From the NCBI RefSeq assembly GCF_004153225.1, contig NZ_SEMB01000001.1, positions 108,027 to 172,026 on the forward strand: a stretch of 64,000 nucleotides of DNA, read 5' to 3'. This document shows, in pieces, positions 28,215-36,740 of the stretch. Both the position numbers and the translations under genes were made by a program. Positions within the stretch are counted from its first letter, which is position 1, and every line of letters starts with the position of its first letter. The notes below the pieces were generated by a model that did no database searches, was not told the origin of the DNA, and saw nothing but the letters and a program-made list of their open reading frames with translations. The DNA is from Sporolactobacillus sp. THM7-7 (lineage in GTDB: Bacteria > Bacillota > Bacilli > Bacillales > Sporolactobacillaceae).

Positions 28215-31200
28215 TTAATTTCGGCCGGCCGCAAGCAATTCTTCCGTCTCCTCGAGGCGAACAGAAACGAGCTTCGAGATGCCGGATTCCTGCATCGTCA
28301 CGCCGTAAAGCACGTCGGCGCGTTCCATCGTTCCATGCCGGTGGGTGACGACGATGAATTGCGTCTGAGCGCTGAACGTCTTCAGAAAATCGGCGTAGCG
28401 GTCGACGTTTGCGTCATCGAGAGCCGCTTCGACCTCGTCAAGAACGCAGAAGGGAACCGGCCGCACTTTCAGTATCGCAAAAAGAAGGGCGGTCGCCGTT
28501 AATGCCCTTTCTCCTCCAGAGAGCAGAGTGAGCCGCTGAAGTTTTTTGCCTGGGGGTTCCGCGAAAATGTCGACACCGCTTGTGAGCAGATCGTCCGGAT
28601 CGATTAATCTCAGATCCGCTTGGCCTCCGCCGAACAGCTGTCGAAAGACGATCCGAAACTGCTTGCGAATCTCACGAAACGTTTTCGAAAAACGTTTCTT
28701 TACTTCATTGTCCATTTCCGACATAATATTTTCAAGCGTGGCCCGAGCCTTCAGCAGGTCATCCCGCTGAGCGGAAAGAAAACGCGCGCGTTCAGAGACA
28801 TTTTCGTACTCTTCGATCGCCCCGACATTCACCGGACCAAGCTCATCGATCGCCCGTTTGATTAGCTTCACTTTTTTACGGGCTTCATGGACTTCAAGTT
28901 TCAGCGGGTAGTTCTGTTTTGCCGCCTCAATCGTCAGTTCATATTCCTGCCTGAGCGTATCCAGCAAGTGATCGAGCCGGACATCCAATCGCCCGAGGGC
29001 GATCTCTTCTTCCTGAAGACGGCCGCTTACCTTGTCAAACGTGCGGCGCTCCTTCTCCAGAAGCCGCTCTTCTTCAGATATTTTTTCCTGTTCGGATCGC
29101 CTGTTCCGCTTTTTCTCCTCCAGTAGAAGAGCCAGTTGTTCTTTCTCCTGTCTCGCGCTCTGTATGTGCTCTTCCAGCGATTGCCGGCTTTCCGACTGGT
29201 TTTCCAAATCGGCATCGATGCCGCGGATTGACGCCCGAAGCGCATCCAGTGAAGTATGCAGCTCATCGGTCCGGCGGGCGGCCTGTCTTGTTTTCTCTTC
29301 CTGGTGGCCGGCAATCTGCGCCTGTTCCGCTGCCCGTACTTTGAGGCTTGTGATCTCAGATTGAAGCGCGGCTTTTGACGCTTCCCGATTTTTCTTGTTC
29401 TGGGAGAGCCGATTGATTTTTTCCGTCAGACTTTGCTCTTTTTTGGCGTGTTCCGCCATCTCATTATCGATTTTCTTCAGCCGATCCGAGATGGCCGCAT
29501 GCTCCGAAGCAAAATCGCCTTGTTCTCTTTCTAGAAGCTGGTATTTGTCACGACTGTTTTTTTCGTCTGCCTGCGCTTCGCGTACCAATCCCTCCAGCCG
29601 ATGATAGCTTTCGGCAGCCTGTCGCACGTTTTCTTCCAGTCGGGCGGTATCGGTCTCATCAGCGGCGATCCGTTGCTTGATGTCGGAAAACTCCTGCTTA
29701 AGCTCCCGGCTCTTGCCGCGCATTTCTTTAATCTTGCGCCCCAGCTCATCGATTTCACCCGAACGGGCGATCAGGCTCGTCCTGTTCTGCTTCAGACTGC
29801 CGCCCGTCATCGCTCCGCCTGCAGACACGACGTCTCCTTCAAGGGTAACGATACGGTATCTGTAGCCGAGCAGCTTGGCGAGGCGATTCGCACCCGGCAG
29901 AGTCGCAGCGACAACGATGGAACCGAGCAGATGGCGGATGACCGGTTCAAACAGCGAATCGCAGCGGACGAGACGATCTGCCGTATCGATCAGATCGGCG
30001 TGTCCCTCGATCCGCCGTCTGTCTCCGGCCGTAAGACCGCGGGGTCGGATCACCGAAAGCGGCAGAAAAGTCGCCCGGCCCGCCCGATGTTCCCGCAGAA
30101 AAAGGATGGCCTTTCTCCCCGCGGCTTCATCGGCAACAATCACATGCTGAGCCGACGCGCCCAAGGCTGTTTCAATAGCGGTTTCGTAAGTCCGGTCCAC
30201 ATGAATCAATTCCGCCACGGCGCCGTGAATGCCTGGCAGTTCCCGACGTTTCTTAAGCACCGCCCGCACACCTTGATAAAATCCCGCATAGTCCTCTTTC
30301 ATCGCCTCAAGCATGTCTTTTCGCGAGACGGCCTGGTCAATCAAACGCGCAATTTTATCGAGAGTCTCCTTCAGCTTATCGTAACGCTCCTTTTCTTTCC
30401 GAAGACGCCGCCTGGAGGTCTCAAGCTCCTGCTGAAGCTTTCTCCCTTCGGCGGCCTGATGCTCCACTTTCCGCTCCCAATCGGCTTTTCTTTTTTGAGC
30501 GGCTTCGGCCTTTTTAAAAGCGTCCTCCGTCTTCGTCTCCATGCGGGACTTTTTCTCGGCAAGCGCCGCCTGCTGCTCGGTGAGGTAGCGCCGTTCATTG
30601 CGCATCGACGCCTGATGATTGAGCACTTCGATATACTCCGATTTCAGCTGCTCGATTTGCTCGTCCAGGTTCTGCTCAAAACCGCTGTATGCCTCCATTT
30701 TCTGTTTCAGCTCGCCGCGAACGTCTTTCAGTTTTTTCTTTTCCGATCGCAAAGAAGCTTTTGCCTGTTCGAGCTGCCGGATTTCAACCTCCAGCTGCTC
30801 TTCCATCCTTTCCACTCGCTCTTTCATCTCTTCGGCATTGCTCGTCGCATGCTTCCGGCGCTCGGTAAGCACTTCTTTTTGCCCAATCAGTTTTTCCAGT
30901 TTTTCACCAGACTTGGCCCATTCAGCCTGTAAAGTCTCAACTTCCCGATCCAGAGCCGAAAGTGCGGCGCGGCCGGATCGAAACAGACGCTCCTTCTCGG
31001 AAATCGACTGAGCGGACGCCTGTTTCCTCCCTGTCAGGGCATCTACCTGTTTTTTCGCCGCTTCCCATTTAGTATGGGTCTGTTCGATATCGTAGGTCAG
31101 AAGCGCCACATCGACTTCTTTCAGCTCCGCCTTCTTTTCAAGGTAGTCTTTTGCCGCCGATGCCGCTTTTTCAAGAGGGGTCAAGCGGCTCTCAATCTCA

Positions 31201-31787
31201 TGGAGAATGTCTTCGATCCGATTCAGATTCTCCTCTGACTCGTTCAGCCGCTTCTCCGCCGCCTGTTTTCTCAGTTTATATTTCAGCACGCCGGAGGCTT
31301 CCTCGAAAATTTTCCGCTTATCCTCGGCCTTACTGTTCAGAATTTCATCGATTTTCCCCTGGCCGATCACGGAATAAGCCTCTTTTCCAAGTCCCGAATC
31401 CATGAAAAGATCGACGATGTCTTTCAGGCGGCAGTTCTGTCCGTTCAATAAAAAATCGCTATCTCCTGAACGGTACACGCGCCGTGTCACACTGATTTCG
31501 CTATAATCAAAAGGCAAATAGTGATCGCCGTTGTCCAGAAGCAGCGTCACTTCCGCCATATTCACCGCTTTTTTCGCTTCGCTGCCCGAAAAGATAATGT
31601 CTTCCATCTTCGAGCCGCGCAAAGATTTTGCGGACTGTTCCCCAAGCACCCAGCGGATCGCCTCAGTAATATTGCTTTTGCCGCTGCCGTTCGGTCCGAC
31701 AACCGCGGTCACACCGGGAACAAATTCAACAGATGTTTTATTGGCGAAGGATTTGAAGCCGGAAACATCCAGCCGCTTGAGATACAT
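28215..31787 (-). CDS. smc: Chromosome condensation ATPase Smc
   Basis: The 1190-residue protein has the full SMC plan: Walker A GPNGSGKS at 31-38 followed by 'VLGEQSAKSLRG', long coiled coils, a hinge around 510-680 ('GIHGAVAELIHVD', 'GGAMTGGSLKQ'), the ABC signature 'LLSGGERALTATALLFAI' and Walker B 'CVLDEVEAALDDANV'. With ScpAB it loads at the origin and aligns chromosome arms. ATG 31787 follows GGAGG. It is no longer next to rnc, because a plus-strand gene lies between them. Confidence 0.98.
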   Translation of the reverse strand: MYLKRLDVSGFKSFANKTSVEFVPGVTAVVGPNGSGKSNITEAIRWVLGEQSAKSLRGSKMEDIIFSGSEAKKAVNMAEVTLLLDNGDHYLPFDYSEISVTRRVYRSGDSDFLLNGQNCRLKDIVDLFMDSGLGKEAYSVIGQGKIDEILNSKAEDKRKIFEEASGVLKYKLRKQAAEKRLNESEENLNRIEDILHEIESRLTPLEKAASAAKDYLEKKAELKEVDVALLTYDIEQTHTKWEAAKKQVDALTGRKQASAQSISEKERLFRSGRAALSALDREVETLQAEWAKSGEKLEKLIGQKEVLTERRKHATSNAEEMKERVERMEEQLEVEIRQLEQAKASLRSEKKKLKDVRGELKQKMEAYSGFEQNLDEQIEQLKSEYIEVLNHQASMRNERRYLTEQQAALAEKKSRMETKTEDAFKKAEAAQKRKADWERKVEHQAAEGRKLQQELETSRRRLRKEKERYDKLKETLDKIARLIDQAVSRKDMLEAMKEDYAGFYQGVRAVLKKRRELPGIHGAVAELIHVDRTYETAIETALGASAQHVIVADEAAGRKAILFLREHRAGRATFLPLSVIRPRGLTAGDRRRIEGHADLIDTADRLVRCDSLFEPVIRHLLGSIVVAATLPGANRLAKLLGYRYRIVTLEGDVVSAGGAMTGGSLKQNRTSLIARSGEIDELGRKIKEMRGKSRELKQEFSDIKQRIAADETDTARLEENVRQAAESYHRLEGLVREAQADEKNSRDKYQLLEREQGDFASEHAAISDRLKKIDNEMAEHAKKEQSLTEKINRLSQNKKNREASKAALQSEITSLKVRAAEQAQIAGHQEEKTRQAARRTDELHTSLDALRASIRGIDADLENQSESRQSLEEHIQSARQEKEQLALLLEEKKRNRRSEQEKISEEERLLEKERRTFDKVSGRLQEEEIALGRLDVRLDHLLDTLRQEYELTIEAAKQNYPLKLEVHEARKKVKLIKRAIDELGPVNVGAIEEYENVSERARFLSAQRDDLLKARATLENIMSEMDNEVKKRFSKTFREIRKQFRIVFRQLFGGGQADLRLIDPDDLLTSGVDIFAEPPGKKLQRLTLLSGGERALTATALLFAILKVRPVPFCVLDEVEAALDDANVDRYADFLKTFSAQTQFIVVTHRHGTMERADVLYGVTMQESGISKLVSVRLEETEELLAAGRN

Positions 31788-32096
31788 TCCGTTTCCTCCA
31801 TTCTTCTCAAACGTTAAAGAAAAAACTGGTTCCGCCAAGTTTTGGCGTCGTCCGAGCCCTGGCCGCCTTTATCGGGTTCTCACTCGTACGTCGTTAAAAG
31901 GGGATAAGAACGAAACAATCGTTAAATGCAGGCCCAATTCTCCGTCGGCGCTTTCTATTTCCTCTGAGCTTTAAACCGGCAACCGTACGAACAGCCGGGC
32001 TCAGGAATTAGCCAGCCGTTTTCCCCGGACTTTTTGAACTTTTTTCTTTCAACTATTCTATTTTACCATATTGACCGGCAAATCTCGCCGGGGTCT
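31788..32096. other. Intergenic region upstream of smc
   Basis: About 309 bases between smc and the promoter of the plus-strand UPF0435 gene. The region is taken up by repeat-like sequence (see the repeat entry); no gene is visible. Confidence 0.6.
31835..32039 (+). repeat. Intergenic MITE-like repeat, copy near smc (degenerate)
   Basis: It contains the internal motif CCGAGCCCTGG (about 31851-31861) and ends with CCCCGGACTTTTTGAAC (32023-32039), matching the right end of the copies near 36.6 and 54.1 kb. A GTTAAAAGGGGATAAG block (about 31892-31907) resembles the TTTATCCCGCTTTAAC type on the other strand. The left boundary is uncertain. Confidence 0.55.
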
Positions 32097-32125
32097 TTGA
32101 TGATCCCCCGATCATTTGATACAAT
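32097..32125 (+). promoter_or_regulatory. Promoter of the UPF0435 gene
   Basis: Plus-strand -35 TTGATG (32097-32102), 17-nt spacer and -10 TACAAT (32120-32125), about 80 nt before the start codon. Confidence 0.6.
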
Positions 32126-32203
32126 GAAACAAATTGTGGTTAGGTGGACGCCCTTCCGCCGTGGAAAAAGGAGACTTCGGCTCTCGGATTTGAGGTGAAC
32201 ATA

Positions 32204-32440
32204 TTGGATTTAAAGGTTAGAAACAGAGAAAATATAGATTACATGGTTCGGACGATTCGTCACAAGCTTCAGTTAGTCAACGGAAAAATGCTGCGGAGCG
32301 ACGATTTTTCGCTCTCAAAATATGAACCGCTCTATGATATTTACACACTTGTACAACGTCAGAAATCAATCAGCACTTTTCAGATTGAAGCCATTCTCGA
32401 GGAATTAAAAGCGCTCCGCGATCCATCATCATCTGCCTGA
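32204..32440 (+). CDS. UPF0435 (DUF1128) family protein
   Basis: The 78-residue product starts at a TTG at 32204, with GAGGTG 6 nt upstream; no ATG fits. The pattern 'ENIDYMVRTIRHKLQLVN', 'LSKYEPLYDIYTLVQ' and 'FQIEAILEELKALR' matches the small all-helical UPF0435 family of Bacilli (YfkK-like), whose function is unknown. It has its own promoter and terminator and is one of only three genes on the plus strand. Its place between smc and rnc is unusual. Confidence 0.82.
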   Translation: MDLKVRNRENIDYMVRTIRHKLQLVNGKMLRSDDFSLSKYEPLYDIYTLVQRQKSISTFQIEAILEELKALRDPSSSA

Positions 32441-32449
32441 GTGACAAAA

Positions 32450-32474
32450 ACAGCCGGAAGCTCGGCTGTTTTTT
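32450..32474 (+). terminator. Terminator after the UPF0435 gene
   Basis: The plus-strand stem ACAGCCG/CGGCTGT (32450-32470) with a short loop is followed by TTTTTT, 9 nt after the stop codon. Confidence 0.88.
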
Positions 32475-32483
32475 ATTCAATGA

Positions 32484-32631
32484 GTGTTCATAAGGAGGAC
32501 GAAAAGAGCCGAGAAGGTCTCAAAAACCGAGATTCGGCTCCCTTCATGTCCATTCAGAGTGCATGAGGAGCGCAAGAAGCAAGCGGGGGTTGAGAGCGGA
32601 CCGCCATTTTTCCCGGGCTTTTCGGACATTC
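32484..32631 (-). repeat. Intergenic MITE-like repeat, copy downstream of rnc
   Basis: The end next to rnc reads, on the minus strand, TGTCCGAAAAGCCCGGG then AAAAA (32607-32631), a variant of the TGTTCGAAAAGTCCGG end seen in other copies. It stops only about 3 nt before the rnc stop codon. The far end (about 32484) is less well conserved. Confidence 0.6.
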
Positions 32632-32633
32632 TC

Positions 32634-33362
32634 TTACTTATCAAAGATTTGCAATGCCGCCCGGGCGGCACTCTGTTCGGCATCTTTTTTCGAGTGTCCC
32701 TTGCCCAAGCCGGAAGCCTCTCCGTTCAGAAGCACTTTCGCTGTAAAGACACGGTGGTGCACAGGACTTTTTTCCATAACCGTCTCGTATTCCAGTACCC
32801 CGAGATTTTTCTGCTGGACCATTTCCTGAAGCCGGCTTTTATAATCCATCACATGGGAAAAAGTACCGTCGCTGATTTTCGGATAGACGACCTGCTTCAA
32901 AAACCGATTGACGGCTTCCAGGCCCTGATCCAGATACAACGCGCCGATGAATGCTTCGAAAACATCGGCCAGAAGCCCCGGGCGTTTGCGGCCGCCCGTT
33001 CCCTCTTCTCCGCGGCCGAGAAAAATCAGCTCTTCAAAGGACAGGGACGAAGCGAACCCGACGAGGCCTGTCTCGCAGACGATCGACGCGCGAAATTGTG
33101 TCAACGCTCCTTCCGGCATATCCGGGAAATGCCTGAACAGATATTGCGAAATCATCAGTTCAAGCACTGCATCTCCGAGAAATTCCAGCCGTTCATAATT
33201 TTCAAGCGACCGAAGACGGTGCTCATTCACATATGATGCATGGGTAAAGGCTCGTTTCAGCAGTGTTTCGTCATTAAAGGTCAGGGAAAAACCGCTGAGA
33301 AACCGGTGAATTTTTTCCGATGTTTCTTTTTCCAGATCCTTTGCTCCTTTCGCATGCTTCAT
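32634..33362 (-). CDS. rnc: Ribonuclease III
   Basis: The 242-residue protein has the RNase III signature '[18 protein letters not shown]' and the second acidic site '[15 protein letters not shown]', followed by a C-terminal double-stranded RNA-binding domain ('[13 protein letters not shown]', '[18 protein letters not shown]'). It processes rRNA precursors and structured mRNAs. It follows acpP as in B. subtilis, but a terminator lies between them. Confidence 0.97.
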   Translation of the reverse strand: MKHAKGAKDLEKETSEKIHRFLSGFSLTFNDETLLKRAFTHASYVNEHRLRSLENYERLEFLGDAVLELMISQYLFRHFPDMPEGALTQFRASIVCETGLVGFASSLSFEELIFLGRGEEGTGGRKRPGLLADVFEAFIGALYLDQGLEAVNRFLKQVVYPKISDGTFSHVMDYKSRLQEMVQQKNLGVLEYETVMEKSPVHHRVFTAKVLLNGEASGLGKGHSKKDAEQSAARAALQIFDK

Positions 33363-33428
33363 ACTTTTTCACCTCCCTCTTAGTGATGCTGGGTGTTCGT
33401 CCGCCCGCAGACGCAAACGGTCCGTATG

Positions 33429-33470
33429 AAAAAAGTCCCGTATTCATAAACAGGAGTTATAAAACGGGAC
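33429..33470 (-). terminator. Terminator after acpP
   Basis: A 7-bp stem GTCCCGT/ACGGGAC (33435-33441 with 33464-33470) with a 22-nt loop is followed in the minus direction by TTTTTT. The long loop could allow partial readthrough into rnc. Confidence 0.65.
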
Positions 33471-33485
33471 AAAAGAATTGGCCGA

Positions 33486-33728
33486 TCAGGATTCGTGGCT
33501 CTGTATGTAGTTGACAACATCGCCGACGGTTTGAATTTTTTCCGCTTCTTCATCGGAAATTTCCAAGCCAAATTCATCTTCAAGTTCCATGACAAGTTCA
33601 ACAATATCAAGAGAATCGGCGTCGAGATCTTCTTTGAATGAAGCTTCGGGCTTGACATCCGCTTCGTCCACTCCAAGACGGTCAACGACGATTTTTTTCA
33701 CCCGTTCCAACACATCTGATTCTGCCAT
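33486..33728 (-). CDS. acpP: Acyl carrier protein
   Basis: The 80-residue acidic protein carries the phosphopantetheine attachment motif '[14 protein letters not shown]' with its Ser. It holds the growing chain during fatty acid synthesis. ATG 33728 is preceded by GGGAGGTG. It follows fabG after a 184-nt gap that contains a strong hairpin. Confidence 0.98.
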   Translation of the reverse strand: MAESDVLERVKKIVVDRLGVDEADVKPEASFKEDLDADSLDIVELVMELEDEFGLEISDEEAEKIQTVGDVVNYIQSHES

Positions 33729-33822
33729 GTCTTCACCTCCCCTCAAGGAAACTCCTGAAACGGTCGGAAAAAGTCGTAAATTTCGTCCGACCTATGCTCC
33801 TTCTTCATCAGACGCTCGTCTT

Positions 33823-33845
33823 GCCGGGGGGGATGTCCCCCCGGC
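33823..33845. other. Perfect GC hairpin in the fabG-acpP gap
   Basis: GCCGGGGGG pairs perfectly with CCCCCCGGC around a 5-nt loop. Neither side has a T-run, so it is not a typical terminator; it may be an mRNA processing or stability element. Confidence 0.6.
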
Positions 33846-33912
33846 GTCATCATTCATTATATTCGTTCTCAGGGAAAAAAACCCCTTTTTTTAAAGAGCA
33901 GCCTCAATTATT

Positions 33913-34659
33913 TTATTGCATCGCCATACCACCGTCAACACTTAATGTCTGCCCGGTCATATAGCTGCTCGCTTTCCCTGACAGAAAGGCGACGACTTTG
34001 GCGACGTCTTCCGGTGTCCCAAGCCTCTGCAGTGGAATCTCCGTCTTCATTTTCTCCCTGATTTTTTCAGGAAGCTTGTCGGTCATTTCCGTAGAAATGA
34101 ACCCTGGAGCCACCGCATTCACGGTAATCCCTCTCGAAGCAACCTCCCTGGCCGTCGCTTTCGTCAGGCCGATTACTCCAGCCTTCGCGGCAACATAATT
34201 GGCCTGACCGGCATTGCCAAGAAGGCCGACTACCGAAGCTACGTTGATGATCCGCCCGCTTCTCTGGCGGATCATCGGACGAATCGCCGCTCTCGTCACA
34301 TGAAAAACGCCTTTCAGATTCGTATTGATGACGGCGTCCCAATCTTCTTCTTTCATCCGCATCAGAAGCATGTCGCGGGTGATACCGGCGTTATTGACGA
34401 CAATATCAAGATGTCCGAACGTTTTGACAGCCGTCTGAACCATTTCCGCGACACCCTTTTCGTCGGAAACATCGCACTGATAGACAAGCGCCTCGCCGCC
34501 CAGCTCCCGGATTTCCGACGCCGTCTCTTCCGCGCGCGTCTTGCTGCCGGCATAGTTGACAATTACGGAGGCACCGCCGCGGGCCAGTTCGAGGGCGATC
34601 GCTTTACCGATTCCTCTTGAGGCACCCGTAACGAGCGCCGCTTTGTTTTTTAATGACAT
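33913..34659 (-). CDS. fabG: 3-oxoacyl-[ACP] reductase FabG
   Basis: The 248-residue short-chain dehydrogenase has the NADP motif '[12 protein letters not shown]', 'NNAGIT' and the catalytic Ser/Tyr/Lys set in 'INVASVVG' and 'NYVAAKAG'. It performs the first reduction of each elongation round. ATG 34659 follows GGAAGG and lies right after the fabD stop. Confidence 0.97.
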   Translation of the reverse strand: MSLKNKAALVTGASRGIGKAIALELARGGASVIVNYAGSKTRAEETASEIRELGGEALVYQCDVSDEKGVAEMVQTAVKTFGHLDIVVNNAGITRDMLLMRMKEEDWDAVINTNLKGVFHVTRAAIRPMIRQRSGRIINVASVVGLLGNAGQANYVAAKAGVIGLTKATAREVASRGITVNAVAPGFISTEMTDKLPEKIREKMKTEIPLQRLGTPEDVAKVVAFLSGKASSYMTGQTLSVDGGMAMQ

Positions 34660-34660
34660 A

Positions 34661-35605
34661 TTACGCACCTTCCTTCAACCGTTCACACACCGTTTTCAGA
34701 CTCGATCCGTCATGGACTTGCAAAATCGTCGCGCCGCGGTGAATCTTCTTGATCAAACCGGACAGCACTTTACCCGGGCCAACCTCAACATAAGTATCCA
34801 CACCGAGACCGCGCAGTTTTTCAACGGATTCGACCCAGCGGACCGGTGAATAAAGCTGCTCAATCAGGTGGTTGCGTATGTCGCCGGCCGACGCTTCCGT
34901 ATCTGCGGTACTGTTGGCGACAATGGGGACGCGGGCATCTTCAATGGGCAGCTTGTCAAGAACAATACGCATTTTCCCTGCCGCGGGTTTCATCAAGGAC
35001 GAATGAAACGGTCCGCTCACGGCAAGCGGTATCACGCGGCGTGCCCCTTCCGCCTTGGCCAACGACCCGGCCTTTTCCACTCCACGGACCGTACCGGAAA
35101 TCACAATCTGCCCCGGCGAGTTCAAATTTGCCAGTTGTACCGTTTCTCCTTCCGCCGATGCTTCGGCGCACACCTGTTCCAGTTTATCCGCCGAAAGCCC
35201 GAGAACGGCGGCCATCGCCCCCTTTCCGGCAGGAACCGCTTCTTCCATGAACAGTCCCCTTTGCCGAACCGCATAAACGGCGTCTTGAAATCCGAGCACG
35301 CCGGAAGCGATGAGCGCGCTGTATTCCCCAAGACTGTGGCCAGCCGTATAGTCCGGCTCGATCCCTTCTTTAGCCAGCAAAGTATAGAGAATCGCGCTGA
35401 CCGTCAGTATAGCCGGCTGCGTATTTTCCGTCTTCTTCAGCGCTTCCTCGGGTCCTTTGAAGATGAGGTTGGTCAAAGAAAAGCCGAGGCGTGCGTCCGC
35501 TTCATCAAAAATTTTTTTCGCTTCCGGAAAGGTTTCTGCCAAATCGGCTCCCATCCCTACATATTGCGACCCCTGACCAGGGAAAACAAATGCTGTTTTG
35601 CCCAT
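34661..35605 (-). CDS. fabD: Malonyl-CoA:ACP transacylase FabD
   Basis: The 314-residue protein begins '[19 protein letters not shown]' and has the active-site '[10 protein letters not shown]' with nucleophilic Ser and the later 'SGPFHSSLM' His. It loads malonyl groups onto ACP. ATG 35605 is supported by AGGAGG 9 nt upstream. The reading frame stays open for 93 codons further up into fapR, but that part has no recognisable similarity and is not taken as coding. Confidence 0.97.
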   Translation of the reverse strand: MGKTAFVFPGQGSQYVGMGADLAETFPEAKKIFDEADARLGFSLTNLIFKGPEEALKKTENTQPAILTVSAILYTLLAKEGIEPDYTAGHSLGEYSALIASGVLGFQDAVYAVRQRGLFMEEAVPAGKGAMAAVLGLSADKLEQVCAEASAEGETVQLANLNSPGQIVISGTVRGVEKAGSLAKAEGARRVIPLAVSGPFHSSLMKPAAGKMRIVLDKLPIEDARVPIVANSTADTEASAGDIRNHLIEQLYSPVRWVESVEKLRGLGVDTYVEVGPGKVLSGLIKKIHRGATILQVHDGSSLKTVCERLKEGA

Positions 35606-35813
35606 AATAAAAAAACCTCCTGATCCCTGTCGTACTTTTTTATCCCGCTTTAACTGGCAGCAAGGCAGAGGTCCGCCAGCAAAAGCTCGATATGTGTCAC
35701 TAAGGCCTCTGCCCGGTTTAAAAGACCAATCTTGCTTGGCCGAGTTTTTCCTTCCGGCAACCGATGCCGCATCTTGTCCTGCGAAAACCGCCGTACGCAG
35801 GTTTTTCATCAGT
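35606..35813. other. Intergenic region fabD-fapR (plsX position, empty)
   Basis: plsX is expected here from B. subtilis synteny but none of the frames shows it. The 208 bases contain an inverted repeat GGCAGAGG/CCTCTGCC (about 35663-35715) and, on the plus strand, TTTATCCCGCTTTAACTGGC (about 35638-35659), shared with the hslV-trmFO gap. Confidence 0.65.
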
Positions 35814-36395
35814 TCAGCGATCATCAATTTCCGTCTTATTTCGTCTCCGCGAGCGATACATCGTAAACACGCCCTTGAAAACATGATCCTGACCGGAATA
35901 ACTATTGACTTCCACGATCGTTCGGACTCTCTCCCGTTGAGTCACCTTCGCCTTTGCGATCACCCGTTCCCCGACCTTTACCGGCCTGATAAAATGAATC
36001 GAGGCTTTCGTCGTTAAAGCCAGCTCATCGTTAATCACTGCGACGGCCAATGAATTAGCTTGAGCGAATAGATGGTGCCCCCGGGCGATCCCGGTTCGGG
36101 AGAACACATGGTCCGGGTTGATCTCGAGCAGTGAAATGGCACTCGAATCAAGCTGTAGATCCACGATGTCGCCGATGACCTCATCTTCGTGCAGCGCTCT
36201 GACATCGTCAAACTGCCGTTTAGCAACATGCTTGATCCGTTCTCGCAATTCCGGGATGGACAATTCGAGACGATCCAGCCTGATGGTTTGCACACTTACC
36301 GAAAACTTCTGAGCCAGTTCACCGTCTGTAATAAATGGATTTTCTTGTATTGTCTGTTTCAGCAGTTTTTGTCTGTCTTGCTTGCTTTTTTTCAT
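35814..36395 (-). CDS. fapR: Fatty acid and phospholipid biosynthesis repressor FapR
   Basis: The 193-residue protein has an N-terminal DeoR-like helix-turn-helix ('[21 protein letters not shown]' split: '[20 protein letters not shown]') and a C-terminal hot-dog fold that binds malonyl-CoA ('[20 protein letters not shown]'). Malonyl-CoA binding releases it from fab promoters. ATG 36395 starts the conserved '[12 protein letters not shown]'. It heads the fabD-fabG-acpP group. Confidence 0.95.
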   Translation of the reverse strand: MKKSKQDRQKLLKQTIQENPFITDGELAQKFSVSVQTIRLDRLELSIPELRERIKHVAKRQFDDVRALHEDEVIGDIVDLQLDSSAISLLEINPDHVFSRTGIARGHHLFAQANSLAVAVINDELALTTKASIHFIRPVKVGERVIAKAKVTQRERVRTIVEVNSYSGQDHVFKGVFTMYRSRRRNKTEIDDR

Positions 36396-36413
36396 GCCGT
36401 GCACCGCCACTAT

Positions 36414-36605
36414 CAAAAGTCCGCGCGAAAAGGGAGAAAAAAGTGCAGGATATTTGCAGAAAACCTTCAGGCAAAGCCAAGCCTCTACGCCGGCCGAGCC
36501 CTAGTTTCCCATATACTTATCCGTTCACTGAAATCCTATATTCTGATCGTACAAACAAACGCGCATTAATCCGACAGCTATTTTTCCCAGACTTTTCGAA
36601 CATCC
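36414..36605 (+). repeat. Intergenic MITE-like repeat, copy upstream of fapR
   Basis: The element is about 190 bp. The left end carries AAAAGTCCGCGCGAAAAGG (about 36416-36434); the right end carries TTCCCAGACTTTTCGAACAT (36583-36602), an inverted match to it. The internal motif CCGGCCGAGCCCTAG lies at about 36491-36505. It lies between the fapR promoter dyad and the fapR start, so it would be in the fapR leader. Confidence 0.7.
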
Positions 36606-36610
36606 GCTAA

Positions 36611-36637
36611 TAAGACTAAGTCATAACAGTAAGTATA
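36611..36637 (-). promoter_or_regulatory. fapR: fapR promoter -10 and overlapping dyad (possible FapR operator)
   Basis: On the minus strand an extended -10 TGgTATACT (core at 36632-36637) is followed 6 nt later by the 15-nt dyad TATGACTTAGTCTTA (36611-36625, 13 of 15 positions symmetric). The position suits autorepression by FapR, but no good -35 is visible and I could not align it confidently to the FapR consensus. Confidence 0.38.
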
Positions 36638-36740
36638 CCATAACTCCCTCATCATCGTGTAGTCTTTACGGAATCAGTATTCGGCAAAGTGAAAAGATGG
36701 GGAAAATGAAAGCGGGATGAAGGGGGCGGGGACGACTTTA

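Larger units (their letters stand above)
36396..36740. other. Intergenic region fapR-recG
   Basis: 345 bases: the MITE-like repeat next to fapR, then a dyad and a -10-like promoter for fapR, and featureless sequence beyond to the recG stop. No gene is visible. Confidence 0.6.

Noticed and set aside
35606-35884. 93-codon in-frame extension upstream of fabD as a possible plsX remnant
   Set aside because: The translation shows no PlsX motifs and overlaps fapR; AGGAGG is placed for the downstream ATG.
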